A stretch of 38,014 bases of DNA. Source: Prevotella sp. (GTDB lineage: Bacteria > Bacteroidota > Bacteroidia > Bacteroidales > Bacteroidaceae). The stretch spans positions 1-38,014 of the forward strand of contig JAFZIL010000007.1 of the NCBI GenBank assembly GCA_017554385.1. The letters are read 5' to 3'. A program made the position numbers and the translations under genes. Position 1 is the first letter of the stretch. Each line of letters begins with the position of its first letter. Positions 24,580 to 32,564 of the stretch are shown here, piece by piece. The notes beneath the pieces were generated by a model. The model saw only the letters and a program-made list of their open reading frames with translations, did no database searches and was not told where the DNA came from.

Positions 24580-26400
24580 ATGAAGAAAAGTAATATTATA
24601 TTGTGTTTCATCGGTCTGCTCGCTTTCTGCTCGTGTCAGGATATTTTCGAGCCAGCTGAAGAAAACAAGCGTCAGTTGGACGACTTGACCGAGGAGTCGA
24701 AGTATGCACATGGTCTGCTGATGTATGGCTACGACCGTCTGCCATATATCACGACCACTCAGACCGATGTTGCTACTGACGATGCTGTTACCAACTCGAA
24801 GACCAGCAATTATCTGAATATGGCTACCGGTACATGGGCATCTGACAACGACCCCATGTCGCAGTGGGACAACTGTAAGGACGGCATCCAGTATGTCAAC
24901 CTCTTCTTCACTATAGCCGATAAGGTAAAGTGGGCTCCGCGAGCAGCTTCGAAGCAGCAGATGTTCATCGACCGCCTGAAGGGTGAAGGTTACGCACTCC
25001 GTGCCCTCCTTTATTTCTATCTTCTTCAGGCCCATGGCGGCTATGCCGATGACGGTGTGCTCTACGGTGTGCCTTTGCTGACCACTCCCGAGGACGGTAG
25101 TTCCGACTTCAATCAGCCACGTGCAACGTTTGCCGACTGTGTGAAGCAGTGCTTTGCCGACTGTGACAGCGCAATGGCTCTTCTCCCTGTAGATTATGAA
25201 GACCTTGCGACGAAGGATAATATTCCTGAAAAGTATCAGGCTCTTGGAGCTGAATTCTCGAACTACAACCTGATATTCGGCAGCAAGTCGAAAGGCCTTA
25301 TTTCTGGTAGGATTGCCGAGGCTATAAAAGCTCAGATAGCACTTCTTGCCGCCAGTCCTGCTTTCCGTGACCAGAGCGGTGTGACGTCTGAACAGGCTGC
25401 TATCCTTTGCGGAAATGTGCTCAAGCGTATTGATGGATTGAATGGCTTTGACAAGACCGGTAACAGAAACTGGTTCAAGTCATCTTTCAAGTCAATGATT
25501 GAGACGGCACCCAATCCTGAGATCCTTTGGCGCGAGGACCGTCATAAGAATGCTGAGCAGGAACGTGAAAACTTCCCGCCGACTCTCTATGGCAGCGGTC
25601 GCACCAATCCGTCGCAGAATCTTGTTGACGCATTCCCCATGCGCAATGGTCGTCCTATCACCGATCCGGCTTCTGGCTACGATCCGAAGAATCCTTACGC
25701 CAACCGCGACCCGCGTCTTGAAATCAGTATACTTTATAACGGAAGAACTCTTAGAAAGACTGAAATCATCACAGGAACCTATCCTAACGAGAATAACGAG
25801 ACTGACGATAATCTCAACAAAATTGAGAAATCCACACGTACGGGATATTACCTCTTGAAGCTCCTTCGTGACGATGTGAGTCCGCTGTCCAGCTCTCTTA
25901 TCGAACAGCAGCACATCTATCCCCGCATCCGTTATACCGAGATGTTCCTTGCATACGCCGAGGCAGCAAACGATGCTTGGGGACCGAAGACCGACGGTGC
26001 TGGTGTGGGCATGACTGCTTACGACGTGATCAAGGCCATTCGTGAACGTGCAGGACTCGGTACAGACGAATTTTCGATGCCGCTCGCTGAAGGCGATGCC
26101 TATCTTGAAGAGTGTGCCGGCGACAAGACAAAGATGACCAACCTTATCCGTAACGAGCGTCGTCTTGAGCTCTGCTTCGAGAACAAGCGCTTCTGGGACC
26201 TCCGTCGTTGGCTGCTGCCACTGGATGAAACAGTGAAGGGTATGAAGATTGAACGCGACGAAAAGACTGGTGAGCTTTCTTACACCGTTATTGACGTTGA
26301 GGAGCGTAAATACGACAACTCTTATCAGTGCTATGGTCCGATTCCTAAGGGCGAAATGCTGAAATGGAGCAACCTTAAGCAAAATAAGGGATGGAAGTGA
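24580..26400 (+). CDS. SusD/RagB-family surface glycan-binding lipoprotein (second pair; XusD position)
   Basis: The 606-residue protein starts MKKSNIILCFIGLLAFCSCQ, a lipoprotein signal with C19 as the probable lipid site (C17 is an alternative); a TTG start at 24571 would add three residues but is not needed. SusD features are GEGYALRALLYFYLLQAHGG, VPLLTTPEDG, ISGRIAEAIKAQIALLAASP, IYPRIRYTEMFLAYAEAAND, NERRLELCFENKRFWDLRRW, and the end KQNKGWK. It is the lid and glycan binder for the second SusC, which ends 88 bases upstream. Both SusDs are clearly different proteins, not a recent duplication. Confidence 0.95.
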   Translation: MKKSNIILCFIGLLAFCSCQDIFEPAEENKRQLDDLTEESKYAHGLLMYGYDRLPYITTTQTDVATDDAVTNSKTSNYLNMATGTWASDNDPMSQWDNCKDGIQYVNLFFTIADKVKWAPRAASKQQMFIDRLKGEGYALRALLYFYLLQAHGGYADDGVLYGVPLLTTPEDGSSDFNQPRATFADCVKQCFADCDSAMALLPVDYEDLATKDNIPEKYQALGAEFSNYNLIFGSKSKGLISGRIAEAIKAQIALLAASPAFRDQSGVTSEQAAILCGNVLKRIDGLNGFDKTGNRNWFKSSFKSMIETAPNPEILWREDRHKNAEQERENFPPTLYGSGRTNPSQNLVDAFPMRNGRPITDPASGYDPKNPYANRDPRLEISILYNGRTLRKTEIITGTYPNENNETDDNLNKIEKSTRTGYYLLKLLRDDVSPLSSSLIEQQHIYPRIRYTEMFLAYAEAANDAWGPKTDGAGVGMTAYDVIKAIRERAGLGTDEFSMPLAEGDAYLEECAGDKTKMTNLIRNERRLELCFENKRFWDLRRWLLPLDETVKGMKIERDEKTGELSYTVIDVEERKYDNSYQCYGPIPKGEMLKWSNLKQNKGWK

Positions 26401-26404
26401 TAGG

Positions 26405-26439
26405 TGATAATTGATAATTGACAATTGATAATTAATTGA
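26405..26439 (+). repeat. TGATAAT heptamer repeat before the DUF1735-type gene
   Basis: TGATAAT, TGATAAT, TGACAAT, TGATAAT and TAATTGA stand in tandem and fill the gap between the second susD and the next gene. The unit is related to the AATTGTC array inside the coding sequence at 10263-10311. Confidence 0.8.
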
Positions 26440-26442
26440 ACA

Positions 26443-27648
26443 ATGATGAAACTAAAGAAGTATATATACGGTGTAGCTCTGGGTGCTTTCGCTCTCTCAT
26501 TTGCTTCTTGCTATAATGCAGATAAGGAGTTCCCAGACTATGAAGGAGGTACGACAGCCTACTTCGCTTATCAGTATCCGGTACGTACGCTCGTGCTTGG
26601 TAACGACATCTACGACAATACGCTCGACAACGACCACAAGTGCCGCATCTGGTCTACAATGGGTGGCGCTTATGGTGGTCGCGACGCAGTAGTAGACATT
26701 GCTGTCGACGAGACGCTTTGTAATAACCTGTGGTTTGTCGATGCCGGTGGAAACCCAGCAACTCAAGTGCTTCCCTTGCCCGCATCCCATTATAAGCTGC
26801 TGTCCAACAGCATCCCCTACAATGGCGATCCTCGCGGCTATGTGGAAGTTCAGTTTACTGACGCTTTCTTCAACGATCCCAAGTCAGTGGAGAACACTTA
26901 CGTCATTCCGCTCGTGATGACGGGTGTCACAGGCATCGACCATATTCTTACCGGTACTCCTCGCGAGGGTCTCACCCCCTCTCGCACGAATACCGAGGAC
27001 TGGGAAGTCCTTGCCAAGGACTATGTCCTTTACTGCGTGAAGTATATGAACCCCTGGCAGGGAAAGTATATCCGTCGTGGTGTGGATCAGGTGACAGAGA
27101 ACGGCGTTACTACAGAGGTGGTACGCAAGGACTTCAAGCTTGTCAACACCGATCTTGAGCATTACACTGAGAATCCTGTCAACCAGAACGATGAGGTTTG
27201 TGGCATCGTCACCCGTAACATGACGCAGTCGGTGTTCCCCGTCTATGTCAATATAGGTAAGGATGCAAATGGCGATGCAAGGCCTTCTCAGCTTTGCAAC
27301 CTCGTTCTCACCTTCAATGATGGCAAGTGCACCATCTCCAACGACGATACCGAGATTCCTTCTACCGGTTCGGGAGAGTTCATCGTGAAGGGTACAGAGA
27401 AGCCCGAGTACAAGGACTACCAGTGGGGAACGATGAATGGTGAGCCTGTTCAGCGTGACATCCTCCGTCTGGCCTACAATGTGACCTTCAAGAAAGGCAG
27501 AGTCATCGGTACAAAGATGGTAAAAGGCAAAGAAGTGGATTGGGTTCTCGAGAACGACGTGACGGTCTCGACCAACGATACGCTTGTTGTTCAGACCCGT
27601 GAGTCAAACAAGAAAGAATTCTTCTCACCCAAATACGTGAAAGAGTAA
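26443..27648 (+). CDS. DUF1735/DUF5627-like surface lipoprotein (XusE position)
   Basis: The 401-residue lipoprotein has the lipobox FALSFASC with C23, then YNADKEFPDYEGG. AYFAYQYPVRTLVLGNDIYDN, VDIAVDETLCNN, VLPLPASHYKLL, VEVQFTDAFFNDP and TYVIPLVMTGVTG follow the beta-sandwich pattern of the DUF1735 domain, with a C-terminal part (about 200-400) like DUF5627 proteins. Such proteins stand after tandem susCD pairs and are thought to bind glycan at the surface; no enzyme motif is seen. In xylan loci this slot is xusE. It is co-transcribed with the susCD genes. Confidence 0.8.
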   Translation: MMKLKKYIYGVALGAFALSFASCYNADKEFPDYEGGTTAYFAYQYPVRTLVLGNDIYDNTLDNDHKCRIWSTMGGAYGGRDAVVDIAVDETLCNNLWFVDAGGNPATQVLPLPASHYKLLSNSIPYNGDPRGYVEVQFTDAFFNDPKSVENTYVIPLVMTGVTGIDHILTGTPREGLTPSRTNTEDWEVLAKDYVLYCVKYMNPWQGKYIRRGVDQVTENGVTTEVVRKDFKLVNTDLEHYTENPVNQNDEVCGIVTRNMTQSVFPVYVNIGKDANGDARPSQLCNLVLTFNDGKCTISNDDTEIPSTGSGEFIVKGTEKPEYKDYQWGTMNGEPVQRDILRLAYNVTFKKGRVIGTKMVKGKEVDWVLENDVTVSTNDTLVVQTRESNKKEFFSPKYVKE

Positions 27649-27695
27649 GGGGAATATAAAAATTAAAAAATGTAAGAATGTAAAAAAGAAAAGAC

Positions 27696-29366
27696 ATGAA
27701 GCGTAATAATTTTTTAATTTTTAAATTATGTCATTGTTGCATTGCAGCGACTGTTATGCTGCTTGCTGCGTGTGCCGACTATAACGAGACGGACAATTTC
27801 TCTGCTGAGCCTGATCCCTCTTTCGTAGAACCTTACAAGGATTTGGCTCCTGTCAAGTCGTATATCGACAGGAACACATATCCAAACATGACTCTTGGCG
27901 CTACCCTCAAGGTTGCCGACTTCAACAAGCAGGAGCTGGCCCATGCCGTTGCTATGACCAACTTCGACAATGTTGCCTTCGGTACGACCCTTATGTCGGG
28001 TGCTATCGTCAATAGCAAGGGTGTGATGAACTTCCTCGACATGATGGATCTTCTTGACCATGTCGAAGAAATCGGTGGCGAGGTGTTTGGCAGCCCTATC
28101 GTTGCCAACACCAACCAGGCCGACGATTGGCTGAACTATCTCACGGCTCCTATCGAGGTGGTCGTCGACTATGTTGAAGGAAAGACAGTCGACTTCAACA
28201 CCATGTCCGTAGGCGCTTATGATGGTACTATTGAGAAAGGTAAGGCTGCTATCGTCAAATACGACAGTCAGAACGTACTCCAGGTCTCTCCTTCATCCAG
28301 TGTCCGTATCATTGAGGGCTTCGAAGTGAATCCTCTGGCAAAATACACCACGACATTCTGGGCAAAGGCCGACAAGGAAATCAACTACGACATCAATTTC
28401 TCAGGCACTGCTGTTACTGGTTCCGGCACCAATGGAACGTGGGTGCTGAAGCCGGGCAAATGGACCAAGGTCGTTGTAGAGGCACAGAGCGCTCCCGACG
28501 TTACCGACGGCTACTTGTCCATCGTGACTGCCCGTGGTATCACTATCAATATCCAGAAGGTCCAGGTGGGCTACTATCCTGACAACCATCGTCCGCAGAC
28601 AGAAAAGGAGAAGACCGATACCATCAACTATGCACTCAACGCATGGTGCGACGGTCTGATGAAGATCAACGCCGGTCGTATCAAGTCGTTCGACCTTATC
28701 GACGAAGCCATCGACTCAAAGGCAACGCTCGATAATGGCATGCTCGACCTCAAGCACTCTACCGATAAGATTTTCTGGCAGGACATCCTCGGCAGCGAGA
28801 ACTATGCTCCCGTCGTGTCGAAGGTGGCAAGTGCCGCATTCGAAAAGCATGGCGGAAACGTTGAAGAGCTGAAGTTCTTCATCAGTGAGGCAGGTCTTGA
28901 CAAGCAGAACAAATTCGAGAGCCTCAAATACTGGATTGGTATCTGGGACGGCAAGGGAGCAAAGATTGATGGTATCAATGCCAAGCTTGACCTTACCTTT
29001 AGCGAGGATGCTGACAAGCAGGCTGCAAACGTGGCAACCCTCAACACGCTTCTTGACAATCTTGCAACTACGGGTAAACTCATCCGCCTGTCAAACTTCG
29101 ACATCAAGTATCAGGATGCATCAGGCGCCAATGTCACGGCTAAGGATATTACCGATGAGCAGCGCCAGAAGCTGGCCGACTACTATGGCTACGTCATCAA
29201 GAGCTATATGACCAAGATTCCGCACGACAAGCAGGCTGGCATCTGTAAGGGCAACATGTCCGACACGGGCGATCCTGTAGGTCTCTGGGCTATCGACACC
29301 AAGAGCAAGGACTGGGTGCGCACGGCTACCTACAAGGCCTTCTGCGATGCGCTCAGCGGGAAGTAA
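27696..29366 (+). CDS. GH10-like lipoprotein with inserted binding module, probable pseudoenzyme
   Basis: The 556-residue lipoprotein (lipobox MLLAAC, C26) has a GH10 frame split by a beta module. Residues 64-150 match the first GH10 strands (MTLGATLKVADFN, MNFLDMMDLLDHVEEIGGEV), an inserted CBM-like module takes about 152-296, and the rest of the barrel follows (INYALNAWCDGL...SFDLIDEAID...GINAKLDL...IRLSNFDIKY). Xyn10 enzymes of Bacteroidetes carry binding modules inserted at the same place. However, catalytic motifs are changed: the ENxxK region reads GTTLMSG, HxLVWHxQ reads SPIVANTNQ, WDVVNEA reads FDLIDEA (E337 kept), QxH reads KLD, and TELD reads SNFD, so the nucleophile is N467. Xylanase activity is therefore very unlikely; binding of glycan at the surface is inferred. 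Confidence 0.8.
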   Translation: MKRNNFLIFKLCHCCIAATVMLLAACADYNETDNFSAEPDPSFVEPYKDLAPVKSYIDRNTYPNMTLGATLKVADFNKQELAHAVAMTNFDNVAFGTTLMSGAIVNSKGVMNFLDMMDLLDHVEEIGGEVFGSPIVANTNQADDWLNYLTAPIEVVVDYVEGKTVDFNTMSVGAYDGTIEKGKAAIVKYDSQNVLQVSPSSSVRIIEGFEVNPLAKYTTTFWAKADKEINYDINFSGTAVTGSGTNGTWVLKPGKWTKVVVEAQSAPDVTDGYLSIVTARGITINIQKVQVGYYPDNHRPQTEKEKTDTINYALNAWCDGLMKINAGRIKSFDLIDEAIDSKATLDNGMLDLKHSTDKIFWQDILGSENYAPVVSKVASAAFEKHGGNVEELKFFISEAGLDKQNKFESLKYWIGIWDGKGAKIDGINAKLDLTFSEDADKQAANVATLNTLLDNLATTGKLIRLSNFDIKYQDASGANVTAKDITDEQRQKLADYYGYVIKSYMTKIPHDKQAGICKGNMSDTGDPVGLWAIDTKSKDWVRTATYKAFCDALSGK

Positions 29367-29374
29367 CAAACAGG

Positions 29375-29414
29375 GTGTAGGAGTACAGGCAAAGTGTTGT
29401 CTGCACTCCTACAC
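29375..29414 (+). promoter_or_regulatory. Intercistronic hairpin
   Basis: GTGTAGGAGT (29375-29384) pairs perfectly with ACTCCTACAC (29405-29414), with further pairing of CAG and CTG inside. A T-rich stretch (TTTTTTTT) starts only about 20 bases later, so it is not a classic terminator. It may protect or trim the mRNA between the GH10-like gene and the next gene. Confidence 0.6.
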
Positions 29415-29480
29415 TTCCAAACTCCAAGTAAATCCAATTTTTTTTATTAACATCTTTTTTATTAACTAACATTATTCATT

Positions 29481-31685
29481 ATGAAGAAATTATTTACTCT
29501 TGTTGCTCTCTTGACATGTTTCTTGGGAGTAAAGGCAGAGGAGGTCGTCGATCTGGACTTGGATCTCACGACTGTTACTGCCGACAATTGGCAACATGGT
29601 TGGGTGTCGGAGGAAGCTGCAGCTTACCTCTCATTCGACAGCGATGGTCTCCATTTCACCAATGAGGAGGCTAAGTCTCAAAGATACGAAATCCAGTTCC
29701 AGCCATTCCCTGGCATTCAAAATCTGGATAATGATGCTTCCTACACCATCAGTATTACCATTAAGGGATCTGTTGAAGGAGGCGTTGACGCTTATTTCTC
29801 TGGTTCTAACACTCCCGGTACTATGAATGTCACAACAGAATGGCAGACCCTGACGTTCGAGGATTGTAAGAACAATCCCAACGCAGAGTACTTTGCTAAT
29901 TCTGCTTCTGTGCTCATCCAGTGCGGTGACTTCGTAGGTGACTGGTGGATTTCCCACGTGAAGATTACCCACGACGAGAAGGCTCCTACTCGTCCCGTAG
30001 AGTGGCTCGAGCAGCTCACCAATGGTAATGCAGAGTCTGCATGGCCCGCATGGGCTCTTGAGGAGACCGATGGTGTCAACATCAACTGGCGTGGTGACCG
30101 TACAGGCGAGATTTGCGCATGGTCTCTGCAGATGGGTACGAATAACGACTCTGGTATGCGCGATGGAAGTGAACTGGATGGCAGAGCACGTCCTTTCCCC
30201 GCTACCATCGTTGCTGACCCCGATAATGCTTCTAACCATGTCTTCATGGTTGATGCAAGCCAGATTGAGAAGATCGATGATGACAACTCTATCCAGTGGT
30301 CTAACCAGTTCTGGATCCAGTCTCCTAAGGGCTGGAAGGAAGGCACCAAGGTAAAACTTCACTTCCGCTATAAGGCAGAGGTTCCCGCCAAGGCAGCTAC
30401 ACAGATCCACAAGCAGAACCCCTCTGACTATCTGCACTATGTTGGTATAGGTGACGTGAACTTCACCGAGACCTGGCAGGATTTTGACAAGGAATTCACA
30501 TTCGATGCCAGTCAGGCCACGGGTTGGTCTGTCGCATTCAACCTTTGCGCCGATTCAAAGGTCGATGCTCCTCAGCCCGCTAATAAGTTCTATTTCGACG
30601 ACCTCTCTTGGCAGGTCATGAAGCTTGATGAGGGCTACTTCGTTGCTTCTTCTAACTCTACCACCGGTATTGAGTACGACTACGACAACGCTATCGAGTT
30701 CGTAGCTGGTGAAGATCCTGATGGCGGTGAGTGCCTGGTTGCTACCGTTGGTACTGCTGGTAAGGAGGATACTTGGGTTAATCAGCTGATGATTTCTACC
30801 GTTCGCGGTGAGACTGCTTCGTTCAAGGGCGCTACCATCAAGCCCACTGGCAATATCAAGGGCAATGACAAGGACAACTGGCAGATCTATGCCGCTGGCT
30901 CGCAGTATAAGATCGATCTTCCCGCAGCCGGTGTATGGCAGATCTTTATTGCTCCTGAGGAGAGCCAGATTCTCTTCATGATGGTCGAAGGCGAGGAAAT
31001 CGTTGAGAAGGAACCAATTGATATCGTTACCAACCAGACCGCAGTTGTTGTTCATGGTCAGGAGCGCGACTGGCGTGGAACCGACAACGATGGTAACCCC
31101 ATTGAAGAGGAAGTTGGCGAGGGTCAGCCTTGGGACAACCAGTTCTTCATCTTTGCTAACCGCACACTTGCTAAGGGCACTGAAACCGTTCTGAAGTTTA
31201 AGTATAAGGCTTCTGTTGAGGCTCGTACAACCACACAGTGCCACGGCGCTCCTGGCGCTTACATGCACTGGGAAGCCATTCACGACGTGATCTTCACTGA
31301 GGATTGGCTGGACTTCGAGTATGACTTCACTGTTCCCAATGAGGCAGACGGCATGCAGTGTATCGCTTTCAACATGGCTGAGATCAAGGAGGCTTGCGAC
31401 TACGAGCTTACGGATTTCCAGTGGTATCTGAAGGACGAGACTCTCGAAGAGGGTAAGACCTACGAGAACCTGATTAACGAAACAGGCGCTGATAACTTCT
31501 ACGTGAAGGAAGGTGCCGGCACCGCCCCACGCATCTTCGGTACCGATCCCGAGGAGGATGGCATCAGCAGCGTAGTGGCTAAGAGCAACGTTTCTACCGC
31601 TACCTTCAACCTCGCTGGCCAGCGTGTTGCTAACCAATACAAGGGCATCGTCGTTAAGAACGGCAGAAAGTCTATCAACAAGTAA
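29481..31685 (+). CDS. Secreted protein with repeated carbohydrate-binding-type beta domains
   Basis: The 734-residue protein has a signal peptide (about 1-19, ending GVKA) and no lipobox. Several jellyroll modules of the CBM4/9/22 type are suggested: about 22-165 (LTTVTADNWQHGWVSEE), about 175-385 and about 515-680. The last two share an internal repeat: FWIQSPKGWKEGTKVKLHFR near 277 and FFIFANRTLAKGTETVLKFK near 555, followed by HYVGIGDVNFTETWQDF and HWEAIHDVIFTEDWLDF. Between them (about 388-510) is a different beta region ending WQIFIAPEESQILFMMV. The tail FNLAGQRVANQYKGIVVKNG with KSINK is a common Prevotella C-terminal sorting-like end. No catalytic domain was seen. It closes the locus, before a strong terminator, so it probably helps bind the same glycan. 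Confidence 0.75.
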   Translation: MKKLFTLVALLTCFLGVKAEEVVDLDLDLTTVTADNWQHGWVSEEAAAYLSFDSDGLHFTNEEAKSQRYEIQFQPFPGIQNLDNDASYTISITIKGSVEGGVDAYFSGSNTPGTMNVTTEWQTLTFEDCKNNPNAEYFANSASVLIQCGDFVGDWWISHVKITHDEKAPTRPVEWLEQLTNGNAESAWPAWALEETDGVNINWRGDRTGEICAWSLQMGTNNDSGMRDGSELDGRARPFPATIVADPDNASNHVFMVDASQIEKIDDDNSIQWSNQFWIQSPKGWKEGTKVKLHFRYKAEVPAKAATQIHKQNPSDYLHYVGIGDVNFTETWQDFDKEFTFDASQATGWSVAFNLCADSKVDAPQPANKFYFDDLSWQVMKLDEGYFVASSNSTTGIEYDYDNAIEFVAGEDPDGGECLVATVGTAGKEDTWVNQLMISTVRGETASFKGATIKPTGNIKGNDKDNWQIYAAGSQYKIDLPAAGVWQIFIAPEESQILFMMVEGEEIVEKEPIDIVTNQTAVVVHGQERDWRGTDNDGNPIEEEVGEGQPWDNQFFIFANRTLAKGTETVLKFKYKASVEARTTTQCHGAPGAYMHWEAIHDVIFTEDWLDFEYDFTVPNEADGMQCIAFNMAEIKEACDYELTDFQWYLKDETLEEGKTYENLINETGADNFYVKEGAGTAPRIFGTDPEEDGISSVVAKSNVSTATFNLAGQRVANQYKGIVVKNGRKSINK

Positions 31686-31730
31686 GCATCCTAACGCAAA
31701 CAGGTATTAGTACCTGTCTGTAACAATAGT

Positions 31731-31773
31731 AACAGCAGCTACACCCATCGAGGGCGTAGCTGCTGTTTTTTTA
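31731..31773 (+). terminator. Rho-independent terminator of the utilization operon
   Basis: AACAGCAGCTAC (31731-31742) pairs perfectly with GTAGCTGCTGTT (31756-31767) around a 13-base loop and is followed by a T run. A smaller hairpin, ACAGGTA-TTAG-TACCTGT (31700-31717), precedes it. It stands 45 bases after the last gene of the locus. Confidence 0.92.
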
Positions 31774-31866
31774 TAGCATAGCGGATGACTTTTTCTTGTT
31801 TTTGCCTTAACTCTACACAAAAATGCTCGCATTCCCTTTGTATATCGGCATATCAGAGGTTTTTAA

Positions 31867-31987
31867 CCCTACATAAACTCTACATAAACTCTACACAAAC
31901 TCTACATGATCTATACACTAACTCTACACTAATTCTACACTAACTCTACACTAACTCTACATAAACTCTACATGATCTATACACTGA
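31867..31987. repeat. Eleven tandem 11-nt CTCTACAYWAA repeats
   Basis: Units such as CTCTACATAAA, CTCTACACTAA, CTCTACATGAT and CTATACACTAA follow each other without a break eleven times. The last three units repeat the order seen earlier, so the array grew partly by copying three-unit blocks. It starts after ACCCTAC and ends right before the 31990 palindrome. Confidence 0.9.
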
Positions 31988-31989
31988 TT

Positions 31990-32209
31990 GAGTCCACTTT
32001 AAAAAGTCCGAACATGAGAAATCTGAGAAGGACTCTGTGCGCAGCCACTCCCCTCCCTTCAAGGGGAGGGGCAGGGGTGGGGTCTGTATATTCCTCGCTG
32101 TCTGATATTTACATACCCCACCCCGGCCTTCGGCCACCCCTCCCCTTGAAGGGAGGGGAGTGGCTGCGCCTCCCGTTGCGGCAGTATGTGGACTTTTTAA
32201 AGTGGACTC
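31990..32209. mobile_element. MITE-like palindromic element without genes
   Basis: A perfect 20-bp terminal inverted repeat (GAGTCCACTTTAAAAAGTCC at 31990-32009, its inverse at 32190-32209) bounds about 220 bases. Inside, 33 bases at 32039-32071 (GCGCAGCCACTCCCC and onward) pair perfectly with 32137-32169. The core between them has GGGGTGGGG-type and ACCCCACCCC-type arms and a GGCCTTCGGCC hairpin. It has no coding capacity and no clear target duplication. It may be a miniature inverted-repeat element moved by a transposase elsewhere. Confidence 0.7.
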
Positions 32210-32321
32210 CTAATTAAAGTTTCAGAAGTTTCGTACATGCTGATAAACGCAGACGATCTGCCCCTACACTATGCCGTTTCACCATTTCCGGAATACACTA
32301 ACTATATGGAAAGAGGCTACA

Positions 32322-32453
32322 AGTATGCTGTTTAGTGTCACTAAGTATGCTGTTTTGCTTCATCAAACATGCTGTTTTCGACAGCAAGGGAGTATTCCTG
32401 ACACCCTCGAGAACTATTCTCGCTTGCCACGAGAACTATTCTCGCTTGAAACA
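32322..32453. repeat. Second 22-nt tandem array, same two-block type as at 1705
   Basis: Three units of the type AGTATGCTGTTTTGCTTCAT plus CA (32322-32387) are followed by one degenerate unit (32388-32409) and two units starting AGAACTATTCTCGCTTG (32410-32453). All are 22 nt long. The first block matches ATACTGTTTGGCATCATCAA of the first island, and the second has the same GAGAA-CTA-TTCTC dyad. The order of the two blocks is the same in both islands. Confidence 0.8.
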
Positions 32454-32504
32454 TGTAGAGTTAGTGTAGAGTTTATGTAGAGTTTGTGTAGAGTTTATGT
32501 AGGG
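32450..32504. repeat. Five inverted 11-nt repeats (TTTATGTAGAG type)
   Basis: AACATGTAGAG, TTAGTGTAGAG, TTTATGTAGAG, TTTGTGTAGAG and TTTATGTAGGG are the inverse of the CTCTACAYWAA units at 31867-31987. Together the two arrays bracket the MITE-like element and the 22-nt array as a large inverted repeat. CCTTTGTATATC occurs outside both arms, in the same direction (near 31843 and 32523). Confidence 0.85.
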
Positions 32505-32564
32505 TTGAAAACGCGCAAAATACCTTTGTATATCAATGTTTCAGCGAATTTTAGTGTATAGATG

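Noticed and set aside
27696-29366. Annotation as an active endo-1,4-beta-xylanase
   Set aside because: The nucleophile and most active-site motifs are replaced, so only the fold, not the activity, can be supported.
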